Of a stretch of 38,959 nucleotides of DNA, positions 27,656-38,271 are shown piece after piece. Source of the stretch: Bryobacter sp. CoA8 C33 (GTDB taxonomy: Bacteria; Acidobacteriota; Terriglobia; Bryobacterales; Bryobacteraceae); assembly GCA_019931185.1 (NCBI GenBank), contig JAINDK010000038.1, positions 126,391-165,349 on the forward strand, in the 5' to 3' direction. A model generated the notes under the pieces. That model was not told the origin of the DNA, made no database searches, and saw only the letters and a list, made by a program, of their open reading frames with translations. Each line of letters opens with the position of its first letter. Within the stretch, counting starts at the first letter, position 1. The translations under genes were made by a program, and so were the position numbers.

Positions 27656-30600
27656 ATGATCCGAATTCTCGTCTTCGCCTTTACGCTCTGTCTTACCGGC
27701 GCAACGGCCATGTTCGCGCAGGCTTCCTCCGCTACGATCAACGGAACGTTGAGAGATTCCTCCGGAAGTGTGATCCCGGCTGCTTCCCTCGCGTTGCGCA
27801 ACACGGCCACGGCCGTTGAAACCCGCACGGCGAGCAATGAAAGTGGTTACTACGCCTTTCTGAACATTCTCCCCGGGCAGTACACCCTCGAGGTCACCAA
27901 ACCCGGCTTCCGCACCAACAAGCTCAATCCCTTCGTGCTTGCCGTCAACCAGACCGCCACGATCGACATCGTCATGGAAGTCGGCTCCGTCGACCAGTCG
28001 ATCAACGTCGAAGCCATCGGCGCCGAAGTCCAGGCGTCCACCTCGGAAATCGGCGCGGTCGTTGCCCGCCAACAAGTCGTCGACCTGCCGCTCAACGGAC
28101 GCAACTTTACCCAGCTTCTCTCGCTCACCCCGGGCGTTGCCCCGGTCAGCGTCTCCCAAAACAACGGTTCTGGCTTCGCCCACCCCGGCATCGGCGCCTT
28201 CATCTTCCCGGCGATCAACGGGCAGACCAACCGCTCCAATTTCTGGACCCTCGACGGCATCACCAACCAGGGTCTGATGCTCTCCACCCCGGCCGTCAAT
28301 CCGATCGTGGACGCCATCGCCGAGTTTAAGGTTCAAAGCCACAACGACCAAGCCGAATTCGGCGGCGTGCTCGGTGGCGTGGTCAACGTCGCCACCATGA
28401 GCGGCACCAACCAACTTCATGGCTCAGCCTGGGAATACCTGCGCAACAGTGAATTCGACGCGCGCAACACATTCCTGCCGGAAGTCACTCCCTTCCGTCA
28501 AAACCAGTTCGGCTTTGCCGTTGGCGGACCGGTGCTCATCCCGAAACTCATCAACGGACGCAACAACACCTTCTTCCATGGCAGCTATCAGGGTTGGCGC
28601 TTCCGCCGTGCCAACAACGCGCTCTTCCGTGTTCCCACCGCGGCCAACCTGGGCGGAAATCTGAGCGACGAAAGCCGTCAGATCTTCGACCCCTCCACCA
28701 CGCGAGCCAATCCGGCCGGAGTCGGCTTCATTCGCGACCCTTTCGCGGGCAATATCATTCCCGCCAGCCGCATCAACCCCGGCACCCTCCTATACGCCCG
28801 CACGACCTTCCCGGTCGGCGGCGCACCCATCACCGCCGACCGCAATGCCCTCGACCCCTCCTCCTTCAGGCAGAACCAGGAAGAATATAGCTTCCGTGTC
28901 GACCGCGTCATCGGCCCGAAGGATAACGTCTTCTTCCGCTTCAGCCACTCCATGCTCGATCAGACTGCCTCCGGTGGCCGGCCGATCCTCGCCAGCTTCC
29001 GCGAGTTCAATGCTTTCAACGTCGGCACAAGCTGGGTCCACACCTTCAGTCCTTCCACCGTTTTGCAGGCTCAATTCGGACGTCTCGAAAACACCGACAA
29101 CAGTGGCAATCGCTTCCGCAGCCTGCCTGCCGATTTCGCCCGCAATGTCGGATACAACCCGGTCTTCTGCTGCAACTTCCTCGACAGCCAGACGCTCATG
29201 CCGGCGCTGAACATCGACGGCTGGGTGGGTGGCGCCGAGTCCCTTTCGCTCAACCGTCCCTCTGATGTTTGGCAATATAAGGCCTCCTTGACCAAGATCA
29301 AGGGCAGTCACCAGATCAAAATGGGCGGTGAGTGGAATAACATGGACTTCTTCGGTTCTCCCCGCAACGCCAGTGCTACCTTCCGTCCCCTCCAAACCGC
29401 AAACCCCCAGACTCCTGGCACCACGGGCAGCCAGTTGGCCAGCTTCCTTCTGAACGTGCCCGATGCAGCTTCGTTTCGCAACCGCGCCACGACAGTGCGC
29501 CGCGGCGGACACATGGCCTTCTTCGTGCAGGACCAGTGGAAGGTGAATCAAAATCTGACCATCAACATCGGTCTGCGTTACGACAAAACTTTCATCCCGG
29601 CCTTGGGCCAGGAAGGCAACGACAACATCTTCACCGGCGGCTACGACATGCAGCGCGGTGTCTACATCATCCAAAAGCAGCCCGGCTCTTGCGAAGAATT
29701 GAAGCGCGCCCCCTGCGTGCCCGGCGGCCGTCTCCCGGCGAACGTCGAGGTTTCCCCCAACGCGAAACTCTATCGCAACACCAGCGACAACTGGCAGCCG
29801 CGTATCGGCTTTGCCTACCGTCTGGGCCAGCGTACGGCAATTCGCTCTTCCTTCGGCATCTTCTTTGACAACTACGCGGCAGTGGTCCAGACCGCTCAGA
29901 ACTACTCCGCCCAATGGCCCAGCGTCGGGGAACAGTTACAGGAAAATCTGAATAACCCCACGGCTGCCCAGCCCACCCCAACCTTCAGCGGTCTCAATCC
30001 CTTCCCCTCGGGCGCTCTGCCCCAGTTGACCCCCTTCGAACAGGTTCAATGGTACATGGACCCGAATTTCCGCAATCCTTACTCGATGCAATGGAACTTC
30101 GGCGTGCAGCACCAGATCTCGAACGACACGGTTTTGACCGTCAACTATGTCGGATCCGGTTCGCGCCGGCTCGACATCGGCGGCTTCTACAACGTCGCGA
30201 CCACTCCCGGACCCGGTAACTTCCGCGACCGTGCCCCCTTCCCCTACATCCGGCCCACTTATTATGACCGCAGCTGGGGTCGTGGTAATTACAACTCCCT
30301 GCAAGTATTGCTCGACAAAAAGTTCCGCAGCGGCTTTGCCTACATGATTAACTATACTTACTCGAAATCGATCGACATCGGTTGTTCCGGCTGGTACGGC
30401 GTGGAAGGCTGCTCCATACAAAATCCCTATCTCTTCAATAACGACCGCAGCGTTTCGGGTTTCGACTTGACGCATGTAGCCACAATGAACTTCGTCTATG
30501 ACCTGCCTTTCGGCAAAGGCAAGAGGATGCAGGTCGGCAACGCCTTCGATTATCTTCTTGGCGGTTGGCGCATGAACGGGATCATCCGTCTCAGTTCCGG

Positions 30601-31012
30601 TCAACCCTACAACTTGCAGATCAATGGTGACTTGGCCAATACCGGAAACACGAACTATCTGCGGTTGAATTTCCTCGGTAACCCGAAATTGTCTAACCCG
30701 ACGACCGGCCGCTGGTTCGACACTTCGCTCGTGGCCTCGCCCGCTCCCTTCACCTTCGGTAACTCCGGACGCTTCCGGATGCGCTCGGATGGCTGGGAGA
30801 ACTTCGATCTATCCCTCTTCCGTGAATTCCCGTTGCCTTTCCTGGGAGAAGGACGCCGTTTGGAGTTCCGCGTCGAAGGCTTCAACATGTTCAACCACCC
30901 GGTCTACGCTGCGCCCAATGCCAACCTTTCGAATACTCAGTTGTTCGGCCGGGTGACGGGCACCGCCAACCAGCCTCGCCAATTGCAGTTGGGCGCTAGA
31001 TTCGTCTTTTGA
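27656..31012 (+). CDS. Oar-like TonB-dependent receptor with carboxypeptidase-regulatory domain
   Basis: 1118-residue outer-membrane protein. A signal peptide (MIRILVFAFTLCLTGATAMFAQ) precedes a CarboxypepD_reg domain at about 25-110 (INGTLRDSSGSVIPAASLALRNT; GYYAFLNILPGQYTLEVTKPGF). The plug region contains VVDLPLNGRNFTQLLSLTPGV and FWTLDGITNQG, then EFGGVLGGVVNVATMSGTNQLHGS, all typical of the very large acidobacterial Oar-like family. The barrel ends QLQLGARFVF with the expected terminal aromatic. These receptors are thought to take up large substrates or anchor adhesion and are expanded in Acidobacteria. A strong promoter lies upstream. The TGA overlaps the ATG of the TPR gene (TGATG). 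Codon use shows much less C-bias than the genes to the left. Confidence 0.93.
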   Translation: MIRILVFAFTLCLTGATAMFAQASSATINGTLRDSSGSVIPAASLALRNTATAVETRTASNESGYYAFLNILPGQYTLEVTKPGFRTNKLNPFVLAVNQTATIDIVMEVGSVDQSINVEAIGAEVQASTSEIGAVVARQQVVDLPLNGRNFTQLLSLTPGVAPVSVSQNNGSGFAHPGIGAFIFPAINGQTNRSNFWTLDGITNQGLMLSTPAVNPIVDAIAEFKVQSHNDQAEFGGVLGGVVNVATMSGTNQLHGSAWEYLRNSEFDARNTFLPEVTPFRQNQFGFAVGGPVLIPKLINGRNNTFFHGSYQGWRFRRANNALFRVPTAANLGGNLSDESRQIFDPSTTRANPAGVGFIRDPFAGNIIPASRINPGTLLYARTTFPVGGAPITADRNALDPSSFRQNQEEYSFRVDRVIGPKDNVFFRFSHSMLDQTASGGRPILASFREFNAFNVGTSWVHTFSPSTVLQAQFGRLENTDNSGNRFRSLPADFARNVGYNPVFCCNFLDSQTLMPALNIDGWVGGAESLSLNRPSDVWQYKASLTKIKGSHQIKMGGEWNNMDFFGSPRNASATFRPLQTANPQTPGTTGSQLASFLLNVPDAASFRNRATTVRRGGHMAFFVQDQWKVNQNLTINIGLRYDKTFIPALGQEGNDNIFTGGYDMQRGVYIIQKQPGSCEELKRAPCVPGGRLPANVEVSPNAKLYRNTSDNWQPRIGFAYRLGQRTAIRSSFGIFFDNYAAVVQTAQNYSAQWPSVGEQLQENLNNPTAAQPTPTFSGLNPFPSGALPQLTPFEQVQWYMDPNFRNPYSMQWNFGVQHQISNDTVLTVNYVGSGSRRLDIGGFYNVATTPGPGNFRDRAPFPYIRPTYYDRSWGRGNYNSLQVLLDKKFRSGFAYMINYTYSKSIDIGCSGWYGVEGCSIQNPYLFNNDRSVSGFDLTHVATMNFVYDLPFGKGKRMQVGNAFDYLLGGWRMNGIIRLSSGQPYNLQINGDLANTGNTNYLRLNFLGNPKLSNPTTGRWFDTSLVASPAPFTFGNSGRFRMRSDGWENFDLSLFREFPLPFLGEGRRLEFRVEGFNMFNHPVYAAPNANLSNTQLFGRVTGTANQPRQLQLGARFVF

Positions 31013-32952
31013 TGAAACTGGCGGTACTGCTACTGGTTTTAGGCCAGACCCCATTTGAGTTACGCGAACAGGCGCGGCGGCTGATTCTCGAGGAGAGATT
31101 CTCAGCCGCCGCGCCTCTTCTTGAGCAGGCTCTTGCCGCTGAACCCAAGGAACTCGGCCACTACTTCGCTCTCGGTTTCGTCTACACCGAGATGGGGCAA
31201 CCATCGAAGGCCATCACGATCCTCGAGCGCGCCCTCGCGCTCAACGCTCAATCAGAACCCGTGCAAACCGGCTTGGGCCGGGCCTACGCACTCGCCGGCC
31301 GCTTCCCCGAAGCCGCCGCCGCTTACAAGGAATCCCTTCGCCTCAAGCCCGCCCAGCAGGAGACCCTACTCGCTCTCGGCCGAACCCTGGTGGCCGCCAA
31401 GGATTACGAAAGCGGCCTCGCCGTTCTGCGGCAATACCGGGGCCCCGAGTCCTTCGAGCCCGCTTATCTAAAGGGCTTGGCCTTGCGCGCGCTCGACCGT
31501 CACGCCGAAGCCGAGGTGGAATTGCGCCGGGCCGTCACCGCCGGTCCCAAGCACGCCGACGCTCATTACCAGTTGGGCTTCGTCCTCCTCAAGCAGGCCA
31601 AGGCTGTCGAGGCACGGGCCATGCTCGAGCGTTCCCGCGACCTGAATCCCTTGCCGGAAACCCGTTTCCAATTAGCCCAGGCATACCGGCAGTTGGGTGA
31701 GACGGAAATGGCATCCGCCGAACTGCGCGCCGTACAACAAAGCCGCCAGCAGGCCGCCGACGCCGCTGTCGGCCTGACCCAATACAAGATGGCTATCGAG
31801 CGGCTTAAGCAGGGAGACCAAGTAGGCGCCGAGACTCACTTCAAGGCCGCCGGAGATTTGCCCGAGGCCAAGATCGACTACGGCGTGATGCTCGGCCAGT
31901 TGAACCGCTTCGCCGAGGCCGAACAGCAGTTCCGCCGCGCCACCGAACTCGATCCCAAATCCGGTTGGGCCTGGCTCAATCTTGGCCTCATGCGCGCCAG
32001 CCAAGCCCGCTTTCGCGACGCCCAGCGCGATCTGGCCGAGGCCAATCGCCTGATGCCGGCGCAGGCTCGCGTTCTCACTGCTCTCGCCATGGTCTCGGGC
32101 CGGCTCAACCAGTGGAAAGAAGCGGCGGCCCTCTTTGCCCGCGTCGTCGAAATCGAGCCAGGCTCCGCGGATGCGCACCTCAATCTCGGCATCGCCCGCG
32201 CCGACCAGTATGACCTCGATGGGGCTCGTAGCGCTTTCGAAAAAGCCGTGGCGCTCGCCCCGGCCAGCCCCCTGGCCCGCTACAACCTCGGGCGGGTGCT
32301 CTTTGACTTGAAGCTGTTCGCCGCCGCCCGGACGGAACTCGATTCAGCCGTGCGGGCCGACGCGAAGCTGTCTCATGCCTGGTATCTGCTCGCGGCGGCC
32401 CACCGCAATCTCGAGCAGCCCGAATTGGGCCTCGCCGTTGTCGATAACTTACTGACCCGCGAGCCAGCCCACCAGGAAGGCCTCTTCTTGAAAGGCCAGA
32501 TATGCGTTCAGCTCGGCCGCAAGTCTGACGCCATTACCGCCTGGGAAAAGCTCTTGGCCCTAAGGCCAGACCACCATGAAGCGCTCTATGCCCTCTCGCG
32601 GCAATTGCAGAGCGTGGATGCCAAGCGTGCCGGTGAATACCGGGCCCGGCTGGCGGCGCTGACGGCGTCGCGGCAGGTGGCCGAGCAGGCGGAATCTCTC
32701 GGTAACTTCGGCCTGAGCGCGGCGGCCGTCAATGATTGGCCGCGGGCCATCGATCGGCTGGAAGAGGCCATTCAGTTGTGTGGCGATTGCCGGGCCGATG
32801 GCGACCTAGCCAAGAATCTCGGCCTCGTGCTGGCCAAAAGTGGCGACATGCAGCGCGCCGAACTGGAACTGCGCAAGGCCCGCGCAAAAAAGCCCGGCGA
32901 TATTGAAATCGTCCGGGCTCTCGAAATGATTCGTCTGCGGCAGCGAAACTAG
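31012..32952 (+). CDS. Large periplasmic TPR protein coupled to the Oar-like receptor
   Basis: ATG 31012 shares its A with the TGA of the receptor gene. The 646-residue product has a short signal ([15 protein letters not shown]) and is built almost wholly of 34-residue TPRs, at least a dozen, for example [31 protein letters not shown] near 45-75 and [30 protein letters not shown] near 385-415. A cysteine pair (LCGDC) lies near residue 588. TPR arrays bind peptides or other proteins; one coupled to a receptor may help assemble or load it, which is inference. The stop TAG and that of the convergent DUF1552 gene share the palindrome CTAG at 32949-32952. Confidence 0.88.
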   Translation: MKLAVLLLVLGQTPFELREQARRLILEERFSAAAPLLEQALAAEPKELGHYFALGFVYTEMGQPSKAITILERALALNAQSEPVQTGLGRAYALAGRFPEAAAAYKESLRLKPAQQETLLALGRTLVAAKDYESGLAVLRQYRGPESFEPAYLKGLALRALDRHAEAEVELRRAVTAGPKHADAHYQLGFVLLKQAKAVEARAMLERSRDLNPLPETRFQLAQAYRQLGETEMASAELRAVQQSRQQAADAAVGLTQYKMAIERLKQGDQVGAETHFKAAGDLPEAKIDYGVMLGQLNRFAEAEQQFRRATELDPKSGWAWLNLGLMRASQARFRDAQRDLAEANRLMPAQARVLTALAMVSGRLNQWKEAAALFARVVEIEPGSADAHLNLGIARADQYDLDGARSAFEKAVALAPASPLARYNLGRVLFDLKLFAAARTELDSAVRADAKLSHAWYLLAAAHRNLEQPELGLAVVDNLLTREPAHQEGLFLKGQICVQLGRKSDAITAWEKLLALRPDHHEALYALSRQLQSVDAKRAGEYRARLAALTASRQVAEQAESLGNFGLSAAAVNDWPRAIDRLEEAIQLCGDCRADGDLAKNLGLVLAKSGDMQRAELELRKARAKKPGDIEIVRALEMIRLRQRN

Positions 32953-34289
32953 CTGCGTGTAAAAACGGGAGAAGAAAGCGTCCCCGTGGAGTCCGAGAAC
33001 GACTCGACCGGCAGGTTCATCGAGCGCAGAATGCTCAGGTACATGTTGGACATGCGCTGCTCGCCATTGCGCCAATACTTGTTGTGCTTCAGCCCCATGT
33101 TGGCCCCGCCGGCGACAAGCGTCGGCAGGTTGCGCGGCGTATGTGTCGTGCTCGCCCCGGAGCCGAAGAGCACGATTGTGTTGTCGAGCACGCTGCCGTC
33201 ACGATCCTTGTAGTGATTGAGCCGCCCGAAGAAGTAAGCGATCTGTTCGGCGAGGAACTTATCGTACTTGGCGAAGTTCAACTGGCCTTCCTTATCGGTG
33301 GCGTGGGAAAGGTTGTGGTGGGTCTTGCCAAGGCCCATCTTGATGGGGAAGGTGTCGGAGATCCCCATGCCGTCCTCGCGATTCAGCATGAACGCGACCG
33401 AACGCGTAATGTCCGCATCAAAGGCAAGCGTGATCAGGTCAAACATCGTGCGGTAAAAGTCCGACGGTTCCCCTTCGTTGGTCGCGTCCAGATTGAGGTG
33501 CGAGTAATCCTGCTTCTTCAGCGGAATGTCGATCCACTTCTCGCTGGCAATGAGCCGTGACTCGACTTCGTTGAGCGAAGTGAGGTATTGATCCATCCGT
33601 TCGCGGTCGCTCTTGCCGAGTTTGGCGTCGAGTTCCTTGGCGGACTGGGCCACGGCATCAACCAGCTTGATGCGGTGCTGAAGCTTGGCATGCTCTTCGG
33701 CCAGCGAGCCGCGATCGCCCTTGAACAGGCGGTCGAAGATGCGGCGCGGATTGTTCTCGGCCGGAATCGGCCGGCCTTCAAGGCTGTAAGAAATCGTTCC
33801 CGTGCGCGACAGAAACCCCGTGCCCGCGTCAATTGAAAGAACCAGCGAAGGCTGGCGGCAGTACTGTTTCGTATGCTGGGCCACAACCTGATCGAGGCCC
33901 ACCGTGTTGTATGTCCCAGGCTTCGGGTTGTGCAGCGGCGCGCCCGTCAGCCACATGTCCGAGCAGGTGTGCGGGTCGGCCTTCGGGCCCGACGGGTGGT
34001 GCAGCCCGCCAAGAAAGCTCAACTGATGCCGGAACGGCGCGAAAGGGGCCGTGGACTTCCCAAAGACAAATTCCCCATTGGTTTCCGCCGTCGGAAACCA
34101 GGACCAGTCATCGAGCTTGTGCTCGGCGCGCGGCAGCGACATGCCGTTGGCGGTGTATAGGGCGCAAAAGCGGCGCGGCGACAATTCGGTGACTTCGGCG
34201 CCCATGGCGTCCAGCACCGGCAGGGCCAGGCTGACGCCACCGAGTCCGCGCAGGAAAGCGCGGCGGTCGAGTTTGAGGGAAGCTTGCAT
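32949..34289 (-). CDS. DUF1552 protein (Tat-exported)
   Basis: ATG 34289 gives 446 residues beginning [20 protein letters not shown], a clear twin-arginine signal. The frame runs open to 34325, but the extra 12 residues overlap the upstream gene and precede the signal. Family landmarks are [60 protein letters not shown] and [29 protein letters not shown]1552 resembles DUF1501 in fold and in always partnering a haem-motif protein, here the DUF1592-family gene whose stop is four bases upstream. Activity is unknown. The two form a second version of the pairing seen at 22.4-26.2 kb. Confidence 0.92.
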   Translation of the reverse strand: MQASLKLDRRAFLRGLGGVSLALPVLDAMGAEVTELSPRRFCALYTANGMSLPRAEHKLDDWSWFPTAETNGEFVFGKSTAPFAPFRHQLSFLGGLHHPSGPKADPHTCSDMWLTGAPLHNPKPGTYNTVGLDQVVAQHTKQYCRQPSLVLSIDAGTGFLSRTGTISYSLEGRPIPAENNPRRIFDRLFKGDRGSLAEEHAKLQHRIKLVDAVAQSAKELDAKLGKSDRERMDQYLTSLNEVESRLIASEKWIDIPLKKQDYSHLNLDATNEGEPSDFYRTMFDLITLAFDADITRSVAFMLNREDGMGISDTFPIKMGLGKTHHNLSHATDKEGQLNFAKYDKFLAEQIAYFFGRLNHYKDRDGSVLDNTIVLFGSGASTTHTPRNLPTLVAGGANMGLKHNKYWRNGEQRMSNMYLSILRSMNLPVESFSDSTGTLSSPVFTRS

Positions 34290-34293
34290 CGTG

Positions 34294-37200
34294 TTATTTC
34301 TCCCGGAAGATTGGACTGGCAACAACGAACTGGATCATGTCACGCATACGATAGCCGGAGGCGCGAAGGGATTTCCCTTCCGTCTTCAGGTAGTTGACTT
34401 CATTGTATGTCAAGGAACGGCCTGAGGCATAGGTAGCGAGGTGCTTGAGCACCGAAAATGCGACCTGGTCGATGCGGTCATCGGCAAGGTATTTGCGGAA
34501 GTCTTCGATATCGCGCACGACGGTTGAATCGGGTAGTTTCGACTCGGCCCCCGTTGGCTTCGATTTGAATAGCCCATTGGCGTCGTACTGCTCAAGCGCG
34601 ACGCCCCAGGGGTCGATCTTCATGTGGCACTGCAGGCAACCGGGATTCGATCGGTGCTGTTCGAGCCGCTCGCGGAGCGTAAGCCCCTTGGTGTCTTCCT
34701 GCAGGGCCGGCACATTCGGCGGAGGATCCGCCGGCGGCTCGGCGATGATGCGGCGGGCCAGCCAGGCGCCGCGCTTAATTGGATTCGATTCGCGCCCGTC
34801 CGATAGGCCCGCGAGCAGAGAGGCTTGCGTGAGGACACCCCCAAGTTCCCGCCGGTTGTGCGGAATGGCCTTGAACTCGAGGCCGGAATCGGTTTTGTCA
34901 CCCAGGCCATAGTAGGTGGCCACGGTCTCGTTGGCGACAATATAGTCCGAGGCGATCAGATTACGTGCCGGCAGATTGTTGCGGAAGAGATGTTCGACGA
35001 ACTGTATGGGTTCCTTCTTCAGTTCGGCGCGCACATCGCGGGTGAAGTTGGGGAAGCGTTTCTTGTCCGGCTCGAGGACGGCAAACTTATCGAGCGCGAG
35101 CCACTGGTGGACGAACTCGCTGGTGAAGCGCGAGAAGCGCGGGCTCCCCACCAGACGGTCGACTTCGGCGGCGATGTTCCGCGACAAAGTGCCGGAGGCT
35201 GCCTGGGCGAGCGTGGTGCGGTCCGGAGCGGAGTTGGTGAGAAAGTAAGAAAGCTTCGAGGCTAACTCATAGGGGGACAGCGGTTCGGGTTTAGGTGAGG
35301 AACTCAACTCGGTCAGGAAAAGGAATTGCGGCGAGGTGAGGGTTACGATCAAGGCATCCTTAACGGCCTGGGTGAAAGGCGCACCACCCGCCGCCGATTT
35401 GGCATAGACCTGAGTGAGGCGATCGACTTCTGCTGGAGAGACGGGGCGGCGCCAGGCACGCGTGGCAAAGGAGCGGATGACTTGGTTGGCGTAGGCTGCG
35501 TCGTTTAACCCGGCGGGCCGGGCAGGGAAGAGGTTGCGATGCGCCGGCGGGGGCCAGCTTTCGAGAAAGGGTCCTTCGAATTCGACGCTGCGGATCAACA
35601 GCCTCGGCATGTCGCGGCCGTCGGTGTACTCGCTGCGCACGCCGAGTTCCTTGATCCCCGCCAGGTAGTTGACGTTATCCTTTTCGACATCAGGTTGCGG
35701 GTAGTTGTTGAGAACTCCCTCGAAGGTGTACTTGGCCAGGTTTGTACCGGGTAGCGTCACTGGCTTGCCGACCGGATACAGCGTGCTGCCGCAATCCCGG
35801 CGGAAGCCAAGATGGACACCCAGGCGCGGGCTCCGCTTCTCGAACGTGGCGAAGCGCTGGAGCGCCGAGGGGGCGGTTACGGGCGTGAGAACCACGCGGT
35901 CGAGGGAGGCCAAGCCAGCCGGCTTGGCTGACACGGCGAGAGCCCCGGCCGGTAGCCGCACGTGCAGAAAGCCAGTCTGCAGCGTGCCGCTGAATTGCCG
36001 GTCCCCGAGGGAAACGGTGACGTCCTGGATGCGCTCGGGCGGCGGGAGAGCAAAGCGCCTACCCGGTTCAATCAGCGCCTGCACTTCCGGGATCGCAAGC
36101 GGACGCGTGTAAAAGCGTATATCGTCAATCATGCCGCGGAAGGTCGGTTGTTGCTTCGGAATACGGCCGATGTGCAACTCGATTTTGGCGTTATCGAGCG
36201 GAGCAGGGCTGATGTTGCCTTCGGCGACCTGATAGCCATTAACATAAATTCGTGATTGGTTCAGCCGGGGAGCGACAATCGCGATGTGCTGCCACACGCC
36301 GGGGCGGAGCACTCCAGGGGGCGAGGTGATCGTCCCGTTCGGGGTGCCGTCCGGCCCGGTCGTTTCAAAGCGCAGCGCGCCGCGATTGTCCGGGATGTCC
36401 AGCAACCAGCCGTGCGTGTAGTCCAAGGCGCCGGCCGCGAGGATCCCCGTCTTGCGAATCTCCGAGGGGCGAATCCAGAGTGATATCGTGAAGCTCGAAA
36501 TACTGAAGTTGGTTTCCGGACCACGCGGCAGCGTCGCATAGTCACCCGTCGCATTGAGCGAGAGCCCTTGGCCAAACGGCGATTCCGCAATGGTGGCGCC
36601 CCCGTTCAGCTTGAGCTTCGGATCGGGTTGATCAAAGTTCCAGACGCCGATGCGCGACTGCGTCAGTTTCGAGTCGTCCGTGGGTGGGTGCTCAACCTGG
36701 GGCTGTGTGCGGTAAAGGTCCACCTGATAAATGCCGGCCTGGGGAATTTGCACCGTGCGGGCCGAGGAGGGATCCGGGACCGTGATGGCCCCGGGGGCGG
36801 CAGCGGGCGCCGGTGAGCTATCTTTATCGAGCAGAAGGCCGTCGTTGTACTTGGCGGCTGTGACGGTCACGCGGAAGCGGCCGCTGTCGGGAAGTTCGCG
36901 GATGGGGATCTTGAAATTCGCCTTGGGGCCGTAGGTGCCGTCGCCTTCGAAGATCTCGTCATTCGGGATGGCGGGGCGCAGTAACAGGCCCTGAGGCACC
37001 ACGGTGTGCGCCTTGCCCTTCGGGTAGCCGCCAGCGCCGCGCATGTCCGCGAATACAGCGTGGTAAATGCTGTCGAAATCGCGCCAGCCACGGACAGTAT
37101 CATTGCCCTGATAGCCCTCGATGAAGCGATATTTGGTGCGCATCCGGAAGGGTGTAAACGCAAAGGGCTTGGCCGGTGTCAACTCCGTCACCATCCATTC

Positions 37201-37920
37201 CGCAGGCTCAAGCAGAGCGCTGCCGGCCCCGAGGATCAGCTTCTCCTTGACGGGATTCGGATTGATGCCCGCCCCAAAATCGAGCCGGAAGTTCTGGATC
37301 GTGGGCTTCTGTTGGGGATCGACAATCGCTCGTGAAAGCGCTTTGTTTGCTATCTCGAAATAGGCTTCGAGCAGCAGCGGAGAAAGCTGCAGCGTGTCGT
37401 TGTTGTTCACAAAGCCATCGGCGGAAATGGCATCCGGTGGCAGGATATCGCTCGCCTCATCCTCAATGCCGAGTAGGTCGCGGAGAGTATTGCGGTATTG
37501 GGCGACGGTGAGCCGCCGGGCAATCCCGTTCTTGGGAGCGGGGCGGAGGCGGGCGACCTCGAGGCCCTGGCCAATCCAGGCCGTCACTTCGTGCCGGTCC
37601 TCTTCGCCCGGGCGGGGAAGACCTTTCGGGGGCATGGTGCCATTCTCCACGCGATGGCGAATGGATTCCCAGAGCCGGATATGGCGCTCATCGAGCGAGG
37701 CGTCAAGGTGGTCAACGCGGACGCCGGCGGTGGGATTGTCGGCGTTGTGACATTTGACGCAATGCGTTGAAAGAAAAGGCTTTACAGTCGAGCTAAAGAC
37801 AGCGGCGGAAGCGGCCGGGGCAGTGGACTGGGCGCTCAGATAGTGGGCGGCGCCGGCGAGGGCGGCGAGGCTGATGGCAGCGTAAACCGGGAGCGGACGA
37901 CTGGATTGAAAAAGCTTCAT
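34294..37920 (-). CDS. PSCyt + DUF1587/LamG/DUF1595/DUF1592/DUF1588/DUF1585 protein
   Basis: 1208-residue exported protein with a signal anchor at about 10-31. An N-terminal cytochrome-like domain has CVKCH at 54-58 and [13 protein letters not shown] as the candidate methionine ligand. DUF1587 follows ([19 protein letters not shown] near 134-152). A LamG/concanavalin-like sandwich at about 424-620 ([58 protein letters not shown]) is followed by DUF1595 ([18 protein letters not shown]), DUF1592 and DUF1588. DUF1585 carries the second haem motif [13 protein letters not shown]. Members without LamG are usually about 800 residues. The LamG insert suggests binding of a glycan or protein. It is the first gene of a two-gene operon with DUF1552. 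Confidence 0.92.
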   Translation of the reverse strand: MKLFQSSRPLPVYAAISLAALAGAAHYLSAQSTAPAASAAVFSSTVKPFLSTHCVKCHNADNPTAGVRVDHLDASLDERHIRLWESIRHRVENGTMPPKGLPRPGEEDRHEVTAWIGQGLEVARLRPAPKNGIARRLTVAQYRNTLRDLLGIEDEASDILPPDAISADGFVNNNDTLQLSPLLLEAYFEIANKALSRAIVDPQQKPTIQNFRLDFGAGINPNPVKEKLILGAGSALLEPAEWMVTELTPAKPFAFTPFRMRTKYRFIEGYQGNDTVRGWRDFDSIYHAVFADMRGAGGYPKGKAHTVVPQGLLLRPAIPNDEIFEGDGTYGPKANFKIPIRELPDSGRFRVTVTAAKYNDGLLLDKDSSPAPAAAPGAITVPDPSSARTVQIPQAGIYQVDLYRTQPQVEHPPTDDSKLTQSRIGVWNFDQPDPKLKLNGGATIAESPFGQGLSLNATGDYATLPRGPETNFSISSFTISLWIRPSEIRKTGILAAGALDYTHGWLLDIPDNRGALRFETTGPDGTPNGTITSPPGVLRPGVWQHIAIVAPRLNQSRIYVNGYQVAEGNISPAPLDNAKIELHIGRIPKQQPTFRGMIDDIRFYTRPLAIPEVQALIEPGRRFALPPPERIQDVTVSLGDRQFSGTLQTGFLHVRLPAGALAVSAKPAGLASLDRVVLTPVTAPSALQRFATFEKRSPRLGVHLGFRRDCGSTLYPVGKPVTLPGTNLAKYTFEGVLNNYPQPDVEKDNVNYLAGIKELGVRSEYTDGRDMPRLLIRSVEFEGPFLESWPPPAHRNLFPARPAGLNDAAYANQVIRSFATRAWRRPVSPAEVDRLTQVYAKSAAGGAPFTQAVKDALIVTLTSPQFLFLTELSSSPKPEPLSPYELASKLSYFLTNSAPDRTTLAQAASGTLSRNIAAEVDRLVGSPRFSRFTSEFVHQWLALDKFAVLEPDKKRFPNFTRDVRAELKKEPIQFVEHLFRNNLPARNLIASDYIVANETVATYYGLGDKTDSGLEFKAIPHNRRELGGVLTQASLLAGLSDGRESNPIKRGAWLARRIIAEPPADPPPNVPALQEDTKGLTLRERLEQHRSNPGCLQCHMKIDPWGVALEQYDANGLFKSKPTGAESKLPDSTVVRDIEDFRKYLADDRIDQVAFSVLKHLATYASGRSLTYNEVNYLKTEGKSLRASGYRMRDMIQFVVASPIFREK

Positions 37921-38271
37921 ATTGGCCCGTGGACTGCCTGCATTTTATCACCTCTTCGGCCAATTTTCTCCATTTTTTGTCGCTCAAGCGTGTTCGAGTA
38001 GGGGCGTCTCGGACGGCGTGTTGAAGTGGCGCAATGCCAGGGCCAACTGCTGTGTGAGCGAGCCGGTCGATTCTTAGCCATTCGCAGGGTTGGCGCCCAG
38101 CTCCGCCGGGCGCGTTGCTTAGGTGAGTTTTCGGGTGCGGTTGTAGGTTCGGTTTTCCATGGCCATGCTTAGAACTAGCCAAGGGGCAGGACGGAACAGT
38201 GCCGTGGGTTCAAGTAGTTCAATTGTGGAGCGATAAGCCGCTCGAAATTCAGTTGACCGGATCACGCCACC
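37921..38271. other. Intergenic stretch without a convincing gene
   Basis: These 351 bases precede the DUF1592 operon. The longest antisense-looking frame that enters it is not homologous to anything I know. On the minus strand one frame reads MENRTYNRTRKLT, then stop, then 14 residues, then stop, then ESTGSLTQQLALALRHF and on to a TGA at 37984-37986. It may be decayed coding DNA, but this is weak. A small GC stem pairs GCGCCC at 38093-38098 with GGGCGC at 38108-38113; no T-run follows. Confidence 0.4.
37944..37972 (-). promoter_or_regulatory. Weak candidate promoter for the DUF1592-DUF1552 operon
   Basis: On the minus strand, TGGAGA (37972-37967) and GATAAA (37949-37944) are 17 bases apart, each matching four of six consensus bases, about 24 bases before the ATG at 37920. 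This is the only correctly spaced pair I found upstream of the operon. Confidence 0.25.

Noticed and set aside
28790-29914. 374-residue minus-strand frame over the Oar-like receptor
   Set aside because: Val/Glu/Ala-rich mirror of the receptor codons with no recognisable domain.
38093-38113. GC-rich stem as an intrinsic terminator
   Set aside because: Only six pairs, a nine-base loop and no T-run on either side.
37793-38182. 129-residue minus-strand frame at the DUF1592 upstream region
   Set aside because: Half of it is an out-of-frame reading of the DUF1592 signal peptide and the rest lacks coding character.
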